A stretch of 64,000 nucleotides of DNA from Marivivens geojensis (GCF_023540835.1 NZ_JALKCU010000003.1:186001-250000); one strand, 5' to 3'; numbered from the stretch's first letter, positions 36,550 to 44,781 are shown. Made by a program: numbers and translations. The notes: generated by a model from the sequence alone, not told the origin.

Positions 36550-37574
36550 CCAAAACCAATTCAGGCCGCTTTTTCGAAGACTACAAAGTCGGCGATGTGA
36601 TCCGTCATGCGGTGCCTCGCACCGTGGCCGAAGGCGAACGCGCACTCTATCACGCGCTCTATCCAGCGCGTCACGCGCTGTATTCGTCGGACGCTTTTGC
36701 TGCGGATTGCGGTCTGGATGGGTCGCCGTTGGACGATCTGATCGCGTTCCACGTGGTGTTCGGCAAAACTGTGCCTGACGTTTCGTTGAACGCGGTTGCG
36801 AACCTCGGTTATGCCGAAGGACGCTGGCTGGTTCCTGTTTATCCGGGCGATACACTGCGGTCGGAATCCCAAGTGATCGGGGTAAAAGAAAACTCCAACG
36901 GGAAAACGGGCGTGGTCTACGTGCGCACGCGTGGGTTCAACCAAAACGACGACGTTGTGTTGGAATATGTCCGCTGGGTCATGGTCCGCAAAGGCAACCT
37001 CGATGCGCCCGCACCGGAAGCCGTTCTGCCAGACCTGAAAAAAGTTCTGTCGGTTGAGGATCTGGTCGTTCCCGAAGGTCTGACCTTTGATGACTATGAC
37101 TTTGGCCTCGCAGGTGAAGAGCATCGTTGGGGTGATTATGAGATCGGCGAAGTGATCGACCACGTTGATGGTGTGACCATCGAAGAGGCAGAGCACATGA
37201 TCGCAACGCGTCTGTGGCAGAACACGGCCAAGGTCCACTTTGACCTGACCTTCCGTCCCGAGGGGCGTTTGATCTACGGCGGTCACGTGATTTCGATGGC
37301 GCGGGCCTTGTCGTTCAATGGTCTGGCGAATGCGCAGATGATCGTTGGCCTGAACGGCGGCGCTCACGCGAACCCGTGTTTTGCGGGGACAACGGTTAAA
37401 GCATGGTCCGAAGTTCTGGATAAGGCCGAGACCGATGTGCCGGGCGTTGGCGCTATTCGTTTGCGGTTGGTTGCGACCAGTGACGGGTCAGTGGGCCAGT
37501 TGAAGGGCGAGGATGGCAAGTATCTTCCGGGTGTCCTTCTCGACCTCGACTACTGGGCACTGATGCCGATCTAG
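36546..37574 (+). CDS. mch: Mesaconyl-CoA hydratase (MaoC-like, ethylmalonyl-CoA pathway)
   Basis: The 342-residue protein is a double hot-dog MaoC-type hydratase. GRFFEDYKVGDVIRHAVPRTVAEGE opens the first domain, with LDDLIAFHVVFGKTVPDVSLNAVANLGYAEGRW next. The second domain has HRWGDYEIGEVIDHVDGVTIEEAEH and FRPEGRLIYGGHVISMARALSFNG. Sequence and length match the Mch group (2-methylfumaryl-CoA hydratase), which interconverts mesaconyl-CoA and beta-methylmalyl-CoA. Along with mcl2 it marks an ethylmalonyl-CoA pathway for acetate and C2 growth; the other pathway enzymes (ccr, ecm, msd, mcl1) are not in this window. Confidence 0.9.
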   Translation: MTKTNSGRFFEDYKVGDVIRHAVPRTVAEGERALYHALYPARHALYSSDAFAADCGLDGSPLDDLIAFHVVFGKTVPDVSLNAVANLGYAEGRWLVPVYPGDTLRSESQVIGVKENSNGKTGVVYVRTRGFNQNDDVVLEYVRWVMVRKGNLDAPAPEAVLPDLKKVLSVEDLVVPEGLTFDDYDFGLAGEEHRWGDYEIGEVIDHVDGVTIEEAEHMIATRLWQNTAKVHFDLTFRPEGRLIYGGHVISMARALSFNGLANAQMIVGLNGGAHANPCFAGTTVKAWSEVLDKAETDVPGVGAIRLRLVATSDGSVGQLKGEDGKYLPGVLLDLDYWALMPI

Positions 37575-37586
37575 AATGCAAAAAGG

Positions 37587-37608
37587 AGGCGTGACGCGAG
37601 TCGCGCCT
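37587..37608 (+). terminator. Terminator after mch
   Basis: AGGCGTGAC pairs with GTCGCGCCT (one G-U pair) around GCGA and is followed by TTATTTCTTTAT. It ends the mcl2-nnrU-mch transcript 12 bases past the mch stop. Confidence 0.8.
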
Positions 37609-37639
37609 TTATTTCTTTATAGTTTCTGTCGGGAATAAG

Positions 37640-37675
37640 TTTGTGATCACAGGTTAAAATTACGTGATCACAAAT
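37640..37675. promoter_or_regulatory. Tandem GntR-type operators upstream of sdhC
   Basis: TTTGTGATCACAGGTT and GTGATCACAAAT bound this 36-base element, with GTGATCAC cores 21 bp apart. It is identical at 30 of 36 positions to the element upstream of sucC but is turned the other way relative to the gene it serves. It lies 145-180 bases upstream of the sdhC ATG. Confidence 0.8.
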
Positions 37676-37680
37676 CCCTC

Positions 37681-37694
37681 TGTTAACGCTAAAA
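37681..37694. promoter_or_regulatory. CG-centred LacI-type box upstream of sdhC
   Basis: TGTTAACGCTAAAA has near-dyad symmetry about the CG. Its centre lies 20 bp from the nearer GTGATCAC centre, so all three boxes fall on about the same helix face, as at sucC. Confidence 0.5.
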
Positions 37695-37819
37695 CAGACA
37701 TTTTTTGGGTCATCACCCTGATCGGATAGCGTGACAGAGCGGGAATTATACGTCAGAACAGACAGCGATGGCCCGTGTGCGCCTGCGTGCATGGCTGCCC
37801 AAATCCAAAGGGGACCCAC

Positions 37820-38212
37820 ATGGCTGAAAAATCCAAGGGCGTTGAACGTCCGCTTTCGCCTTTCATGATCGGCCCGTACTACCGGCCACAGTTGACTTCG
37901 ATGTCGTCGATCCTGACGCGCATCACCGGTAACGCACTGATCGTTTCGACGCTTCTGGTTGTTTGGTGGCTGTTCGCCGCAGCGACGTCGGAAAGCTACT
38001 TTAACTTTGCAAATGCTATCCTGACCTCGTTCGTGGGTGACGTTGTAATGACTCTCTCGGCGCTGGGCATCTGGTATCACTTCCTCGCGGGTCTGCGTCA
38101 CCTCTACTTTGATGCGGGGCACGGGATGGACATCCCGACCGCTGAAAAGCTGGGCTGGGCCTGCATCATCGGGTCGGTCGTTCTGACCATCCTGACCATC
38201 GTGATCGTTTAA
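37820..38212 (+). CDS. sdhC: Succinate dehydrogenase cytochrome b556 subunit
   Basis: The 130-residue subunit has three membrane helices. PLSPFMIGPYYRPQLTSMSSILTRITG precedes helix one, and HFLAGLRHLYFDAGHG in the second helix/loop contains the haem-ligating His and the quinone-site Arg region of the SdhC family. ATG 37820 follows AAAGGGG by several bases; the GTG at 37775 was rejected because the conserved part begins at MAEKSKGVERPLSP. It starts the sdh operon (sdhC, sdhD, sdhA, three lipoproteins, sdhB). Confidence 0.95.
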   Translation: MAEKSKGVERPLSPFMIGPYYRPQLTSMSSILTRITGNALIVSTLLVVWWLFAAATSESYFNFANAILTSFVGDVVMTLSALGIWYHFLAGLRHLYFDAGHGMDIPTAEKLGWACIIGSVVLTILTIVIV

Positions 38213-38222
38213 GGAGAACGGG

Positions 38223-38594
38223 ATGCGTTATCTAACCGACCGTAAACGTGCCGTTGGCAAAGGCGCTTCGGGCACTGGCACCGAACATCACCGCTACATG
38301 CAGGTGAGCGCTGTTGGCCTCGCGCTGATCGTGCCGACCTTCCTCTACATCTTTGGCCATGCGCTGGGCAACGACTATGCGACTGTTCAGGCGACCTTTG
38401 CTCGTCCGATCCCTGCGATCTTGACGGGTCTCGTTCTGGTGTTCGGCCTGAAACACTTTAATGCTGGTTTCCAGATGATGATCGAAGACTACGCACGCGG
38501 CACCGCCCGCAAGGCGTCAGTCATTTTCATGACCGCCTTCACCTATGCTCTGATGGCAACGGGCCTGTTCGCGCTCGCGAAGCTGGCTCTGTAA
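38223..38594 (+). CDS. sdhD: Succinate dehydrogenase hydrophobic membrane anchor subunit
   Basis: The 123-residue product has three membrane helices and MRYLTDRKRAVGKGASGTGTEHHRYMQVSA before the first, the usual alphaproteobacterial SdhD N-terminus with GxGxEHH. GLKHFNAGFQMMIEDY resembles the conserved HxxxGxxxIxxDY motif for haem and quinone contact. It lies 10 bases after sdhC. Confidence 0.93.
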   Translation: MRYLTDRKRAVGKGASGTGTEHHRYMQVSAVGLALIVPTFLYIFGHALGNDYATVQATFARPIPAILTGLVLVFGLKHFNAGFQMMIEDYARGTARKASVIFMTAFTYALMATGLFALAKLAL

Positions 38595-38606
38595 GGAATA
38601 CGACCG

Positions 38607-40412
38607 ATGGCATCATACGAATACGAAGTTCACGAATACGACGTGGTAGTTGTCGGCGCTGGCGGCGCTGGCCTCCGCGCGACCCTCGGCATGGCCGAAC
38701 AAGGTCTGCGCACTGCGTGTATCTCTAAGGTTTTCCCGACCCGTTCGCACACGGTTGCGGCACAGGGCGGTATCGCGGCATCGCTGGGCAACATGGGTCC
38801 AGACAGCTGGCAGTGGCACATGTTTGACACTGTTAAGGGCTCTGACTGGCTCGGTGATACCGACGCGATGGAATACCTCGCACGCGAAGCTCCCAAAGCG
38901 GTTTACGAGCTAGAGCACTATGGCGTTCCGTTCTCGCGGACCGAAGAAGGCAAAATCTACCAGCGTCCGTTCGGTGGTCACACCACTGAATTCGGTGACG
39001 GCCCCCCCGTTCAGCGTACCTGTGCTGCGGCTGACCGCACCGGTCACGCGATCCTGCACACGCTCTACGGCCAATCGCTGAAGAACAACGCAGAGTTCTA
39101 TATCGAATACTTTGCAATCGACCTCATCATGTCCGAAGACGGTCAGTGCACCGGCGTTGTGTGCTGGAAACTCGACGACGGTACGTTCCACGTCTTCAAC
39201 GCAAAGATGGTCGTTCTGGCGACTGGTGGTTACGGCCGCGCATACTTCTCGGCGACCTCGGCGCACACTTGCACGGGTGACGGCGGCGGCATGGTGGCTC
39301 GCGCTGGTCTGGCTCTGCAGGATATGGAATTCGTTCAGTTCCACCCGACCGGTATCTATGGCTCTGGCTGTCTGATCACCGAAGGTGCACGTGGCGAAGG
39401 CGGTTATCTGACCAACTCCGAAGGCGAGCGTTTCATGGAGCGTTATGCGCCCCAGTACAAAGACCTCGCACCGCGTGACTACGTTTCCCGTTCGATGACT
39501 ATGGAAATCCGTGAAGGCCGTGGCGTAGGTAAGGATGGCGATCACATCCACCTGCACCTCAACCACCTTCCTGCGGCTGCTCTGGCAGAACGTCTGCCGG
39601 GTATTTCCGAGTCCGCGAAAATCTTTGCTGGTGTTGACGTGACCAAAGAGCCGATCCCGGTTCTGCCGACGGTTCACTACAACATGGGCGGTATTCCGAC
39701 CAACTACTGGGGCGAAGTGCTGAACCCGACCGCGAAAGACCCGAACGCTGTAGTTCCGGGCCTGATGGCTGTCGGTGAAGCTGGGTGTGCCTCGGTTCAC
39801 GGTGCAAACCGTCTGGGTTCGAACTCTCTGATCGACCTCGTTGTGTTTGGTCGTGCGGCTGCGATCCGCGCTGGTAAGGTTGTGAACCCAGACAGCGCGA
39901 ACCCGACCCTGAACCAAGCGTCCATCGACAAAGCGTTCGATCGCTTCGACGGTCTGCGTCATGCGAAGGGCAACATGGCAACTGCAGAACTGCGTCTCGA
40001 GATGCAGAAAACCATGCAGTCGGATGCAGCTGTGTTCCGTACCGCTGAAACCATGAAAGAAGGCGTCGAGAAGATGACCGCCATTGCTGCGAAAATGGAT
40101 GACCTGTCGGTCACCGACCGTAGCTTGGTCTGGAACTCTGACCTGATGGAAACGCTCGAGTTGGCAAACCTGATGCCGAACGCTCTGGCCACCATCCACG
40201 GCGCTGAGGCACGTAAGGAATCTCGCGGTGCGCACGCACACGAGGACTTCCCGACCCGTGACGATGAAAACTGGCGTGTTCACACCATTTCCCGCGTTGA
40301 TGGGAACAAGGTGGACCTGACATATCGTCCGGTTGTCGTCGATCCGCTCACCACCGAAGCGGAAGGCGGTATCAGCCTCAAGAAGATCGCGCCGAAAGCA
40401 CGGACGTTCTAA
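38607..40412 (+). CDS. sdhA: Succinate dehydrogenase flavoprotein subunit
   Basis: The 601-residue subunit oxidises succinate to fumarate. [18 protein letters not shown] is the FAD motif and [10 protein letters not shown] holds the covalently bound FAD His (H48). [27 protein letters not shown] and the dicarboxylate-site MGGIPTN region follow, and [19 protein letters not shown] is the conserved C-terminal FAD site. The length is normal. Its TAA stop shares the A with the ATG of the next gene, so the first lipoprotein is translationally coupled to it. Confidence 0.98.
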   Translation: MASYEYEVHEYDVVVVGAGGAGLRATLGMAEQGLRTACISKVFPTRSHTVAAQGGIAASLGNMGPDSWQWHMFDTVKGSDWLGDTDAMEYLAREAPKAVYELEHYGVPFSRTEEGKIYQRPFGGHTTEFGDGPPVQRTCAAADRTGHAILHTLYGQSLKNNAEFYIEYFAIDLIMSEDGQCTGVVCWKLDDGTFHVFNAKMVVLATGGYGRAYFSATSAHTCTGDGGGMVARAGLALQDMEFVQFHPTGIYGSGCLITEGARGEGGYLTNSEGERFMERYAPQYKDLAPRDYVSRSMTMEIREGRGVGKDGDHIHLHLNHLPAAALAERLPGISESAKIFAGVDVTKEPIPVLPTVHYNMGGIPTNYWGEVLNPTAKDPNAVVPGLMAVGEAGCASVHGANRLGSNSLIDLVVFGRAAAIRAGKVVNPDSANPTLNQASIDKAFDRFDGLRHAKGNMATAELRLEMQKTMQSDAAVFRTAETMKEGVEKMTAIAAKMDDLSVTDRSLVWNSDLMETLELANLMPNALATIHGAEARKESRGAHAHEDFPTRDDENWRVHTISRVDGNKVDLTYRPVVVDPLTTEAEGGISLKKIAPKARTF

Positions 40413-40786
40413 TGCGGTTCGCGTTTATTGCATTGGCTGTTGTTGCAGGTCCCTTGCTCGCTGGATGTGGCGAGCAGGTCCTGTCGATGACGCCTGCGAC
40501 TTCTGTTGCAGAATGCCAAGCGCAATATGACGCGGCCCTGAACCGTCCGAATTATTCGGCGTCTGGCGCTGGTGCCTTGTTTGGCCGCTCGATTTCGCGA
40601 GGTATCCTCGAGGGCGCGTTTAACCAATGTGTTGCGCGTGTTGGCGGGACTGTCGGGGCTGCCCCCGAAGCGGTCTGGATCGTCGATGCGCCGCAAGAGT
40701 CGACTTTGTCTGTCGCGTCGTCCAGCACCTGTTTGCCGGGTGGGGCGACGATGCAAGGGGGGGTAGGATATTGCGTGCTGCGTTGA
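40412..40786 (+). CDS. Putative lipoprotein 1 between sdhA and sdhB
   Basis: The 124-residue product begins with a lipoprotein signal [19 protein letters not shown], with lipobox LAGC. The mature part has further Cys (in AECQAQYD, FNQCVAR, SSTCLPG and GYCVL), consistent with disulfides outside the cytoplasm. I recognise no family. Its ATG overlaps the sdhA stop by one base, and its stop lies inside the next lipoprotein gene. A frameshift between it and the next gene was considered and rejected because both carry complete signal peptides. Confidence 0.65.
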   Translation: MRFAFIALAVVAGPLLAGCGEQVLSMTPATSVAECQAQYDAALNRPNYSASGAGALFGRSISRGILEGAFNQCVARVGGTVGAAPEAVWIVDAPQESTLSVASSSTCLPGGATMQGGVGYCVLR

Positions 40787-41049
40787 TCCTCTGCCTTCTG
40801 GCCTTGTCTGCTTGTGGCCCGATGTCGCCTGAGAAGGCGGCGGAAAGATGCGAAGAGCGGGCGCGTATGGCGCAAGGTCCTACCGGACACCTGACGCTTG
40901 GCGTAAACTCGTCCACAGGGGGCTATGTTGGTGGGTCAATCGGGGTTTCGTCCGATTACCTACGTGGTGCCGATCCAATGCTGGTCTACGAACGCTGTGT
41001 CGTTGACCTCACCGGACAGGACCCGATCCGACAGCCGGACCTGCGTTAA
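40771..41049 (+). CDS. Putative lipoprotein 2 between sdhA and sdhB (TTG start)
   Basis: The 92-residue product starts at TTG 40771 and reads LRAALILCLLALSACGPMSPEKAAERCEERA, with lipobox LSAC at about residues 12-15. A G-rich run with TAGGA lies just upstream. A longer ATG-started frame (40627) would overlap the previous gene by 160 bases and bury the signal peptide, so it is rejected. The body is Gly- and Ser-rich (HLTLGVNSSTGGYVGGSIGVSSDY) and has paired Cys. No family is recognised. It overlaps lipoprotein 1 by 16 bases. Confidence 0.6.
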   Translation: MRAALILCLLALSACGPMSPEKAAERCEERARMAQGPTGHLTLGVNSSTGGYVGGSIGVSSDYLRGADPMLVYERCVVDLTGQDPIRQPDLR

Positions 41050-41066
41050 TGAAAAGGATGACAGGC

Positions 41067-41417
41067 ATGAAACGGATTATCGCACTTGGGACTATCGTTG
41101 CCGCATTGGCAGCATGCACCACTGACAACATGGCAGAGATGACGGCAGAGGCAAAATCTGACGCCGCTCGCGCAGTAGTGGTTCCCATCGTGATGAACAC
41201 CGAACTGCCCGGAGGTCACACGATCCCCGAATCCATCGCCACGGCTATGACCACCTGCATCATTGAAAACTCCACTGATGTAGAACTGACGGCTCTTGCC
41301 GCAGCGGCCGTAACCGGACCTACCGCAGACACCAATTACATGGTGTCAAATATTCTCAGCCGTTCCTCTACGACCGCTTGTGCGTCTCGCGCACTGACCG
41401 GCGGCGCAGGGGCATGA
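41067..41417 (+). CDS. Putative lipoprotein 3 between sdhA and sdhB
   Basis: The 116-residue product reads MKRIIALGTIVAALAACTTD, a lipoprotein signal with lipobox LAAC. The mature part is mostly helical, with two Cys (TTCIIEN, TACASR). The ATG at 41067 has AAGGA eight bases upstream; an ATG at 41049 is in frame but weaker. It ends 24 bases before sdhB. The family is unrecognised. With the two previous genes it forms a lipoprotein cassette inside the sdh operon. Confidence 0.65.
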   Translation: MKRIIALGTIVAALAACTTDNMAEMTAEAKSDAARAVVVPIVMNTELPGGHTIPESIATAMTTCIIENSTDVELTALAAAAVTGPTADTNYMVSNILSRSSTTACASRALTGGAGA

Positions 41418-41441
41418 CCTTAATCGCAGGAGCCTAAACCC

Positions 41442-42221
41442 ATGGTTCAACTTACGCTTCCCAAGAACAGCCGCCTGACTGTCGGCAAAACCTGGCCCAA
41501 GCCCGAAGGTGCAACGAACCTCCGGTCGTTCCAGATTTACCGCTGGAACCCTGACGACGGGAAAAACCCGCGCATCGATACCTATTTCGTCGATATGGAC
41601 GATTGTGGTCCGATGGTTCTAGACGGCTTGATCTACATTAAAAACAAGATTGACCCGACCCTGACGTTCCGCCGTTCGTGCCGCGAAGGTATCTGTGGCT
41701 CTTGTGCGATGAACATCGACGGGATCAATACGCTGGCCTGTATCTACGGTCTGGATGAGATTAAGGGCGACGTTAAGATCAACCCGCTGCCGCACATGCC
41801 AGTGGTGAAGGACCTTATTCCTGACCTGACCCACTTCTACGCACAGCACGCGTCGATTATGCCGTGGCTTGAAACCAAAACCAACCGTCCGGCAAAAGAA
41901 TGGCGTCAGTCGATTGAGGATCGCAAGAAACTCGACGGTCTGTATGAATGCGTTATGTGCGCCTCCTGCTCGACCTCGTGCCCGAGCTACTGGTGGAACT
42001 CCGATAAATACCTCGGGCCTGCTGCGCTGCTCCACGCATACCGCTGGATCATCGACAGCCGCGATGAGGCAACTGGCGAGCGTCTGGACGAGTTGGAAGA
42101 TCCGTTCAAACTCTACCGCTGCCACACCATCATGAACTGCGCAAAAACCTGTCCGAAGGGTCTGAACCCTGCGAAGGCAATTGCGAGCATCAAGAAGATG
42201 TTGGTCGAACGCCAAGGCTAA
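41442..42221 (+). CDS. sdhB: Succinate dehydrogenase iron-sulfur subunit
   Basis: The 259-residue subunit has an N-terminal 2Fe-2S domain ([15 protein letters not shown], then TLAC) and a C-terminal domain with [16 protein letters not shown] and [17 protein letters not shown] for the 4Fe-4S and 3Fe-4S centres. It carries electrons from SdhA to the membrane subunits. All cluster Cys are present. It closes the sdh operon and is followed by a strong terminator. Confidence 0.97.
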   Translation: MVQLTLPKNSRLTVGKTWPKPEGATNLRSFQIYRWNPDDGKNPRIDTYFVDMDDCGPMVLDGLIYIKNKIDPTLTFRRSCREGICGSCAMNIDGINTLACIYGLDEIKGDVKINPLPHMPVVKDLIPDLTHFYAQHASIMPWLETKTNRPAKEWRQSIEDRKKLDGLYECVMCASCSTSCPSYWWNSDKYLGPAALLHAYRWIIDSRDEATGERLDELEDPFKLYRCHTIMNCAKTCPKGLNPAKAIASIKKMLVERQG

Positions 42222-42247
42222 TCGTAAAAGATTGCACGCTAAAGATG

Positions 42248-42274
42248 AAGGCCCTGCCATGCGCAGGGCCTTTT
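42248..42274 (+). terminator. Terminator after sdhB
   Basis: AAGGCCCTGC pairs perfectly with GCAGGGCCTT around five bases and is followed by more T. It lies 26 bases past the sdhB stop. Confidence 0.88.
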
Positions 42275-42285
42275 GCGTCTCTGCC

Positions 42286-42307
42286 ATGCAGCGAAATCAT
42301 GCTGCAT
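42286..42307. promoter_or_regulatory. ATGCAGC/GCTGCAT inverted repeat upstream of the small gene
   Basis: Seven-base arms are separated by eight bases. It sits about 40 bases upstream of the candidate promoter of the 54-residue gene and could be an operator. Its TGCAGC arms recall PhaR-type sites, without proof. Confidence 0.35.
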
Positions 42308-42322
42308 AAGCAAAAAGATAGA

Positions 42323-42350
42323 TTAATATTCGTTCGTATAGTGTTATGAT
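42323..42350 (+). promoter_or_regulatory. Candidate promoter of the 54-residue gene
   Basis: TATGAT (42345-42350) is a strong -10 match. TTAATA (42323-42328) lies 16 bases before it as a weak -35. The surrounding DNA is AT-rich compared with the neighbourhood. Confidence 0.4.
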
Positions 42351-42387
42351 GTGGTCAGGGCGGAGTATCGAGTGATTGGAGCCTGTG

Positions 42388-42552
42388 ATGAACATCGCCA
42401 TTCGAAATCCAGAGGCTGCTGCAAAAATCGTTCTGTCGACTGACGCGATGGAGCAGTGGATTGGATATTATACTTACGAAAGACCTAAGAAGATCAAAGC
42501 TGTGCGGAATTTACCCGTATTGGATCAAATGTTCGCTTATTACGATGCATGA
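42388..42552 (+). CDS. Small protein of 54 residues, unknown function
   Basis: ATG 42388 has TGGAG (42377-42381) six bases upstream. The product (MNIAIRNPEAAAKIVLSTD at the N-terminus, then MEQWIGYYTYERPKKIKAV, ending with MFAYYDA) has an aromatic-rich second half and a basic patch, with no signal or membrane segment. It stands alone between the sdhB terminator and its own downstream terminator, with a candidate promoter, so the unit looks complete. I do not recognise a family. Codon choice is less GC-rich than the neighbours. Confidence 0.6.
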   Translation: MNIAIRNPEAAAKIVLSTDAMEQWIGYYTYERPKKIKAVRNLPVLDQMFAYYDA

Positions 42553-42574
42553 TCCTGCCATGACTTTAGACTAA

Positions 42575-42599
42575 AAAGCCCCGGATGATCCGGGGCTTT
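42575..42599. terminator. Bidirectional terminator between the 54-residue gene and the DUF6455 gene
   Basis: AAAGCCCCGGA pairs perfectly with TCCGGGGCTTT around TGA. A-rich and T-rich flanks fit both directions. Confidence 0.85.
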
Positions 42600-42605
42600 A
42601 TTATT

Positions 42606-42959
42606 TTAGCCATTGCGGTGCGCCCGATAGGTGCTCGCGTTCGGGCAGAACGTCATCTCTTCGGCCGATGCTCCATTGGCCAGAGCGGATTTGCAGGCGC
42701 CATTCTCGCCGCAACAGGCGCAGCGACGCACCACTTCGACCTGTTCACCAGAGGCGCGCAGGCTGTCGACCTTCACATCAAAGACCCCAGCCATCTTTTC
42801 CATACGGTCGATTTGTTCTTGGGGCATATGAGCGATTTTGCGCATTTCACCGCGGGTAAGGCCAAGGCCGTTCAGGTCATTGACGTCCAAATTGTCAACT
42901 TCTGCATCGATGCGGGCATGTTCACGGACGCGGTCGATAACTTGAGAAACGAAAGACAT
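42606..42959 (-). CDS. DUF6455 family protein
   Basis: The 117-residue product ends with a cysteine motif: RRCACCGENGACKSAL, then FCPNASTY. This is the pattern of DUF6455, a Rhodobacterales-rich family whose four or five Cys may bind metal. The N-terminus (MSFVSQVIDRVREHARIDAEVDNLD) is helical. ATG 42959 is chosen because GGAG lies 9 bases upstream; in-frame starts at 43031 and above run into the divergent region. The function is unknown. It is divergent from the DUF1989 gene. Confidence 0.8.
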   Translation of the reverse strand: MSFVSQVIDRVREHARIDAEVDNLDVNDLNGLGLTRGEMRKIAHMPQEQIDRMEKMAGVFDVKVDSLRASGEQVEVVRRCACCGENGACKSALANGASAEEMTFCPNASTYRAHRNG

Positions 42960-43076
42960 TGGGAGGCACTCCAAATTGGGAACTGCGGTCATTTGATTCC
43001 AAAGTGGGGAAATAAACTTGATTGGGATCAAATTGGGCGGGATATTGAGCGTCGATCACTCAGATAGGTTCAAAAC

Positions 43077-43922
43077 GTGTCAAATATCCCTGAAGATGCA
43101 GAAAAACGGCGCGCTATCGCTCCGGTAATCTGTTACCCAACCGAAACTCTGCCGCGCCCACAGATGGATCTCTATCGCACAGCGCTCGACACGGCTGTTG
43201 AAGGGCCTGTGGTCATCGTTCCGCCCCGCGATGCGGCAACGATCCGCGTGCCGGCTGGATCGTTCCTGCGGATCGGCTGCCCCGAGGGACCTCAGGTGGG
43301 CGATTTGAACTTGTTCAACGCGAAGAACTTGGAGGAGCGGTTCTATTCAGGGAAAACGCGTGCACTTCACGGCACGCATGTGACCGAAGGCGACCAACTT
43401 TGGTCCTGTTTCCCTTATCTACGCCCCATGGCGACCGTCGTTGTGGACAGCCTCGCGTGGTATGGCGCGGATGAATTTGGTGGGCGTGTGCATGATGTGA
43501 TCGGCACGCGGTGCGATCCTTATACTGGCCGTGCCTTGGGCGGGGATCACTACCACTATTGCTGCCATTCAAACCTGACGCGCGCCTTAGCAGACGATCA
43601 AGGCGTGAGCCTGACCGAAGCCGAACCCCGCGTGCACGATGTGCTGAACGTGTTCATGTGCACGGGTTTCACCCGCGATACGGGCCAGTATTTCATGAAG
43701 GCCAGCCCTGTGCGCAAAGGTGACCACCTCGATCTCTTTGCCGAGGTTGATCTCTTGGCGGTGCTGAGTGCCTGCCCCGGTGGCGATTGTGGATCGGAAC
43801 ATTCGTCCGATACTGCGGCCTGTTATCCGCTCTCAATGCAGATTTTGACGCCAGCTGATGGGGCGCTGGAGGGGTGGGTGCCGCCACAGGCCAATTCTTA
43901 TGATCGGACCCACGGTCGGTGA
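43077..43922 (+). CDS. DUF1989 (urea carboxylase-associated) family protein
   Basis: The 281-residue product has the DUF1989 fold: VPAGSFLRIGCPEGPQVGDLNLFNA, then FYSGKTRALHGTHVTEGDQLWS and GRVHDVIGTRCDPYTG, with Cys/His-rich DHYHYCCHSNLTRAL. C-terminal ACPGGDCGSEH is also conserved. Some members are urea carboxylase-associated (guanidine or urea amide pathways) and others are glycine cleavage T-like or unknown. No urea carboxylase or allophanate genes are beside it. The start is a GTG at 43077 with a weak upstream site (GATAGG); no better in-frame start is seen before the conserved part. Confidence 0.8.
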   Translation: MSNIPEDAEKRRAIAPVICYPTETLPRPQMDLYRTALDTAVEGPVVIVPPRDAATIRVPAGSFLRIGCPEGPQVGDLNLFNAKNLEERFYSGKTRALHGTHVTEGDQLWSCFPYLRPMATVVVDSLAWYGADEFGGRVHDVIGTRCDPYTGRALGGDHYHYCCHSNLTRALADDQGVSLTEAEPRVHDVLNVFMCTGFTRDTGQYFMKASPVRKGDHLDLFAEVDLLAVLSACPGGDCGSEHSSDTAACYPLSMQILTPADGALEGWVPPQANSYDRTHGR

Positions 43923-43929
43923 TCGTTAA

Positions 43930-43966
43930 GTGGGGGCTCTGCCCCCACACCCCCGAGATATTTTTT
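43930..43966 (+). terminator. Terminator/repeat of the GGGGGC-TCT-GCCCCC type
   Basis: GTGGGGGC pairs perfectly with GCCCCCAC around TCT, then ACCCCCGAGATATTTTTT follows. It ends the DUF1989 transcript and is a second copy of the design at 25502. Confidence 0.8.
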
Positions 43967-43980
43967 GCACAAAGGCAGGA

Positions 43981-44781
43981 TCAGAAGTCGCGCAAGAAAC
44001 GGCGCAGGACCTTTTCCAGTTTCGCAGCGCCTAAGGGGGCCATCGCCTTGGTATGTTCGTGGCTGATAGCCTCGTCGCTCATACCTGCGGCCATATTCGT
44101 GATGGTCGAGATGGCAGCGGCGCGAAGGCCTAGGAACCGCGCGAGGATCACCTCGGGCACGGTGGACATGCCAACAGCATCTGCGCCCAGCGTTCGGATC
44201 GCTCGGATTTCGGCGGGCGTTTCGAACGAAGGGCCAGAATACCACGCGTAGATGCCCTGATGCAGGCTGACCTCTTCGTAGGCGGCCGCAAAGAGGAGCT
44301 TTTCACGCAACTCAGGCTCGTAGGCGTCCATCATCGGGACAAAGCGTTTGTCTGAGGGTTCACCGATCAGCGGGTTGAGGCCCGAGAAATTGATATGATC
44401 TGTCAGCGCCATGATCGAGCCCGTTGGCATATCGGGGCGCAGCGATCCTGCGGCGTTGGTCGCAATGACCGTATCAGCGCCAAGTTCGCAGAGGACCTCT
44501 AGCGGGATGCGCATTTCATCGGGTTTGCCGCGTTCGTAATAGTGCGCCCGACCGCCAAAGACAGCGACGCGCACCCCTTCGAGCGTTCCGATCACGAGGT
44601 TCGGGTTGTGGCCCGACACGCCCGCGTGAGGGAACCCCGGAAGTTCGGAGTAGGGGATGGCCACGCCTTCGACTGCGCCCGCAAGGTGGCCGAGGCCAGA
44701 GCCGAGGATCAGGCCCAGCTTAACGGGTTCTTCGCCTGCGTGGTCGCGGATGATTTTTAGTAGTTTAGCGTTCTTTGACAT
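43981..44781 (-). CDS. Purine nucleoside phosphorylase (class I, trimeric type)
   Basis: The 266-residue enzyme cleaves purine nucleosides with phosphate. LGLILGSGLGHLAGAVEG, then GGRAHYYERGKPDEMRIPLEVL (phosphate/ribose site) and ATNAAGSLRPDMPTGSIMALTDHINF. GPSFETPAEIRAIRTLGADAVGMSTVPEVI is the purine-site region and TITNMAAG lies near the end. ATG 44781 overlaps the end of the permease gene by 17 bases. Together with the BMP-type transporter genes upstream it forms a nucleoside uptake and salvage operon. It is of the mammalian-like PNP/XapA class rather than the hexameric DeoD class. Confidence 0.93.
   Translation of the reverse strand: MSKNAKLLKIIRDHAGEEPVKLGLILGSGLGHLAGAVEGVAIPYSELPGFPHAGVSGHNPNLVIGTLEGVRVAVFGGRAHYYERGKPDEMRIPLEVLCELGADTVIATNAAGSLRPDMPTGSIMALTDHINFSGLNPLIGEPSDKRFVPMMDAYEPELREKLLFAAAYEEVSLHQGIYAWYSGPSFETPAEIRAIRTLGADAVGMSTVPEVILARFLGLRAAAISTITNMAAGMSDEAISHEHTKAMAPLGAAKLEKVLRRFLRDF

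Noticed and set aside
38910-40283. Minus-strand frame of 457 codons opposite sdhA
   Set aside because: It is antisense to a conserved enzyme with no family match or ribosome binding site.
40412-41049. A single frameshifted gene made of lipoproteins 1 and 2
   Set aside because: Each part has its own signal peptide and lipobox and a complete C-terminus, so two overlapping genes explain it better.
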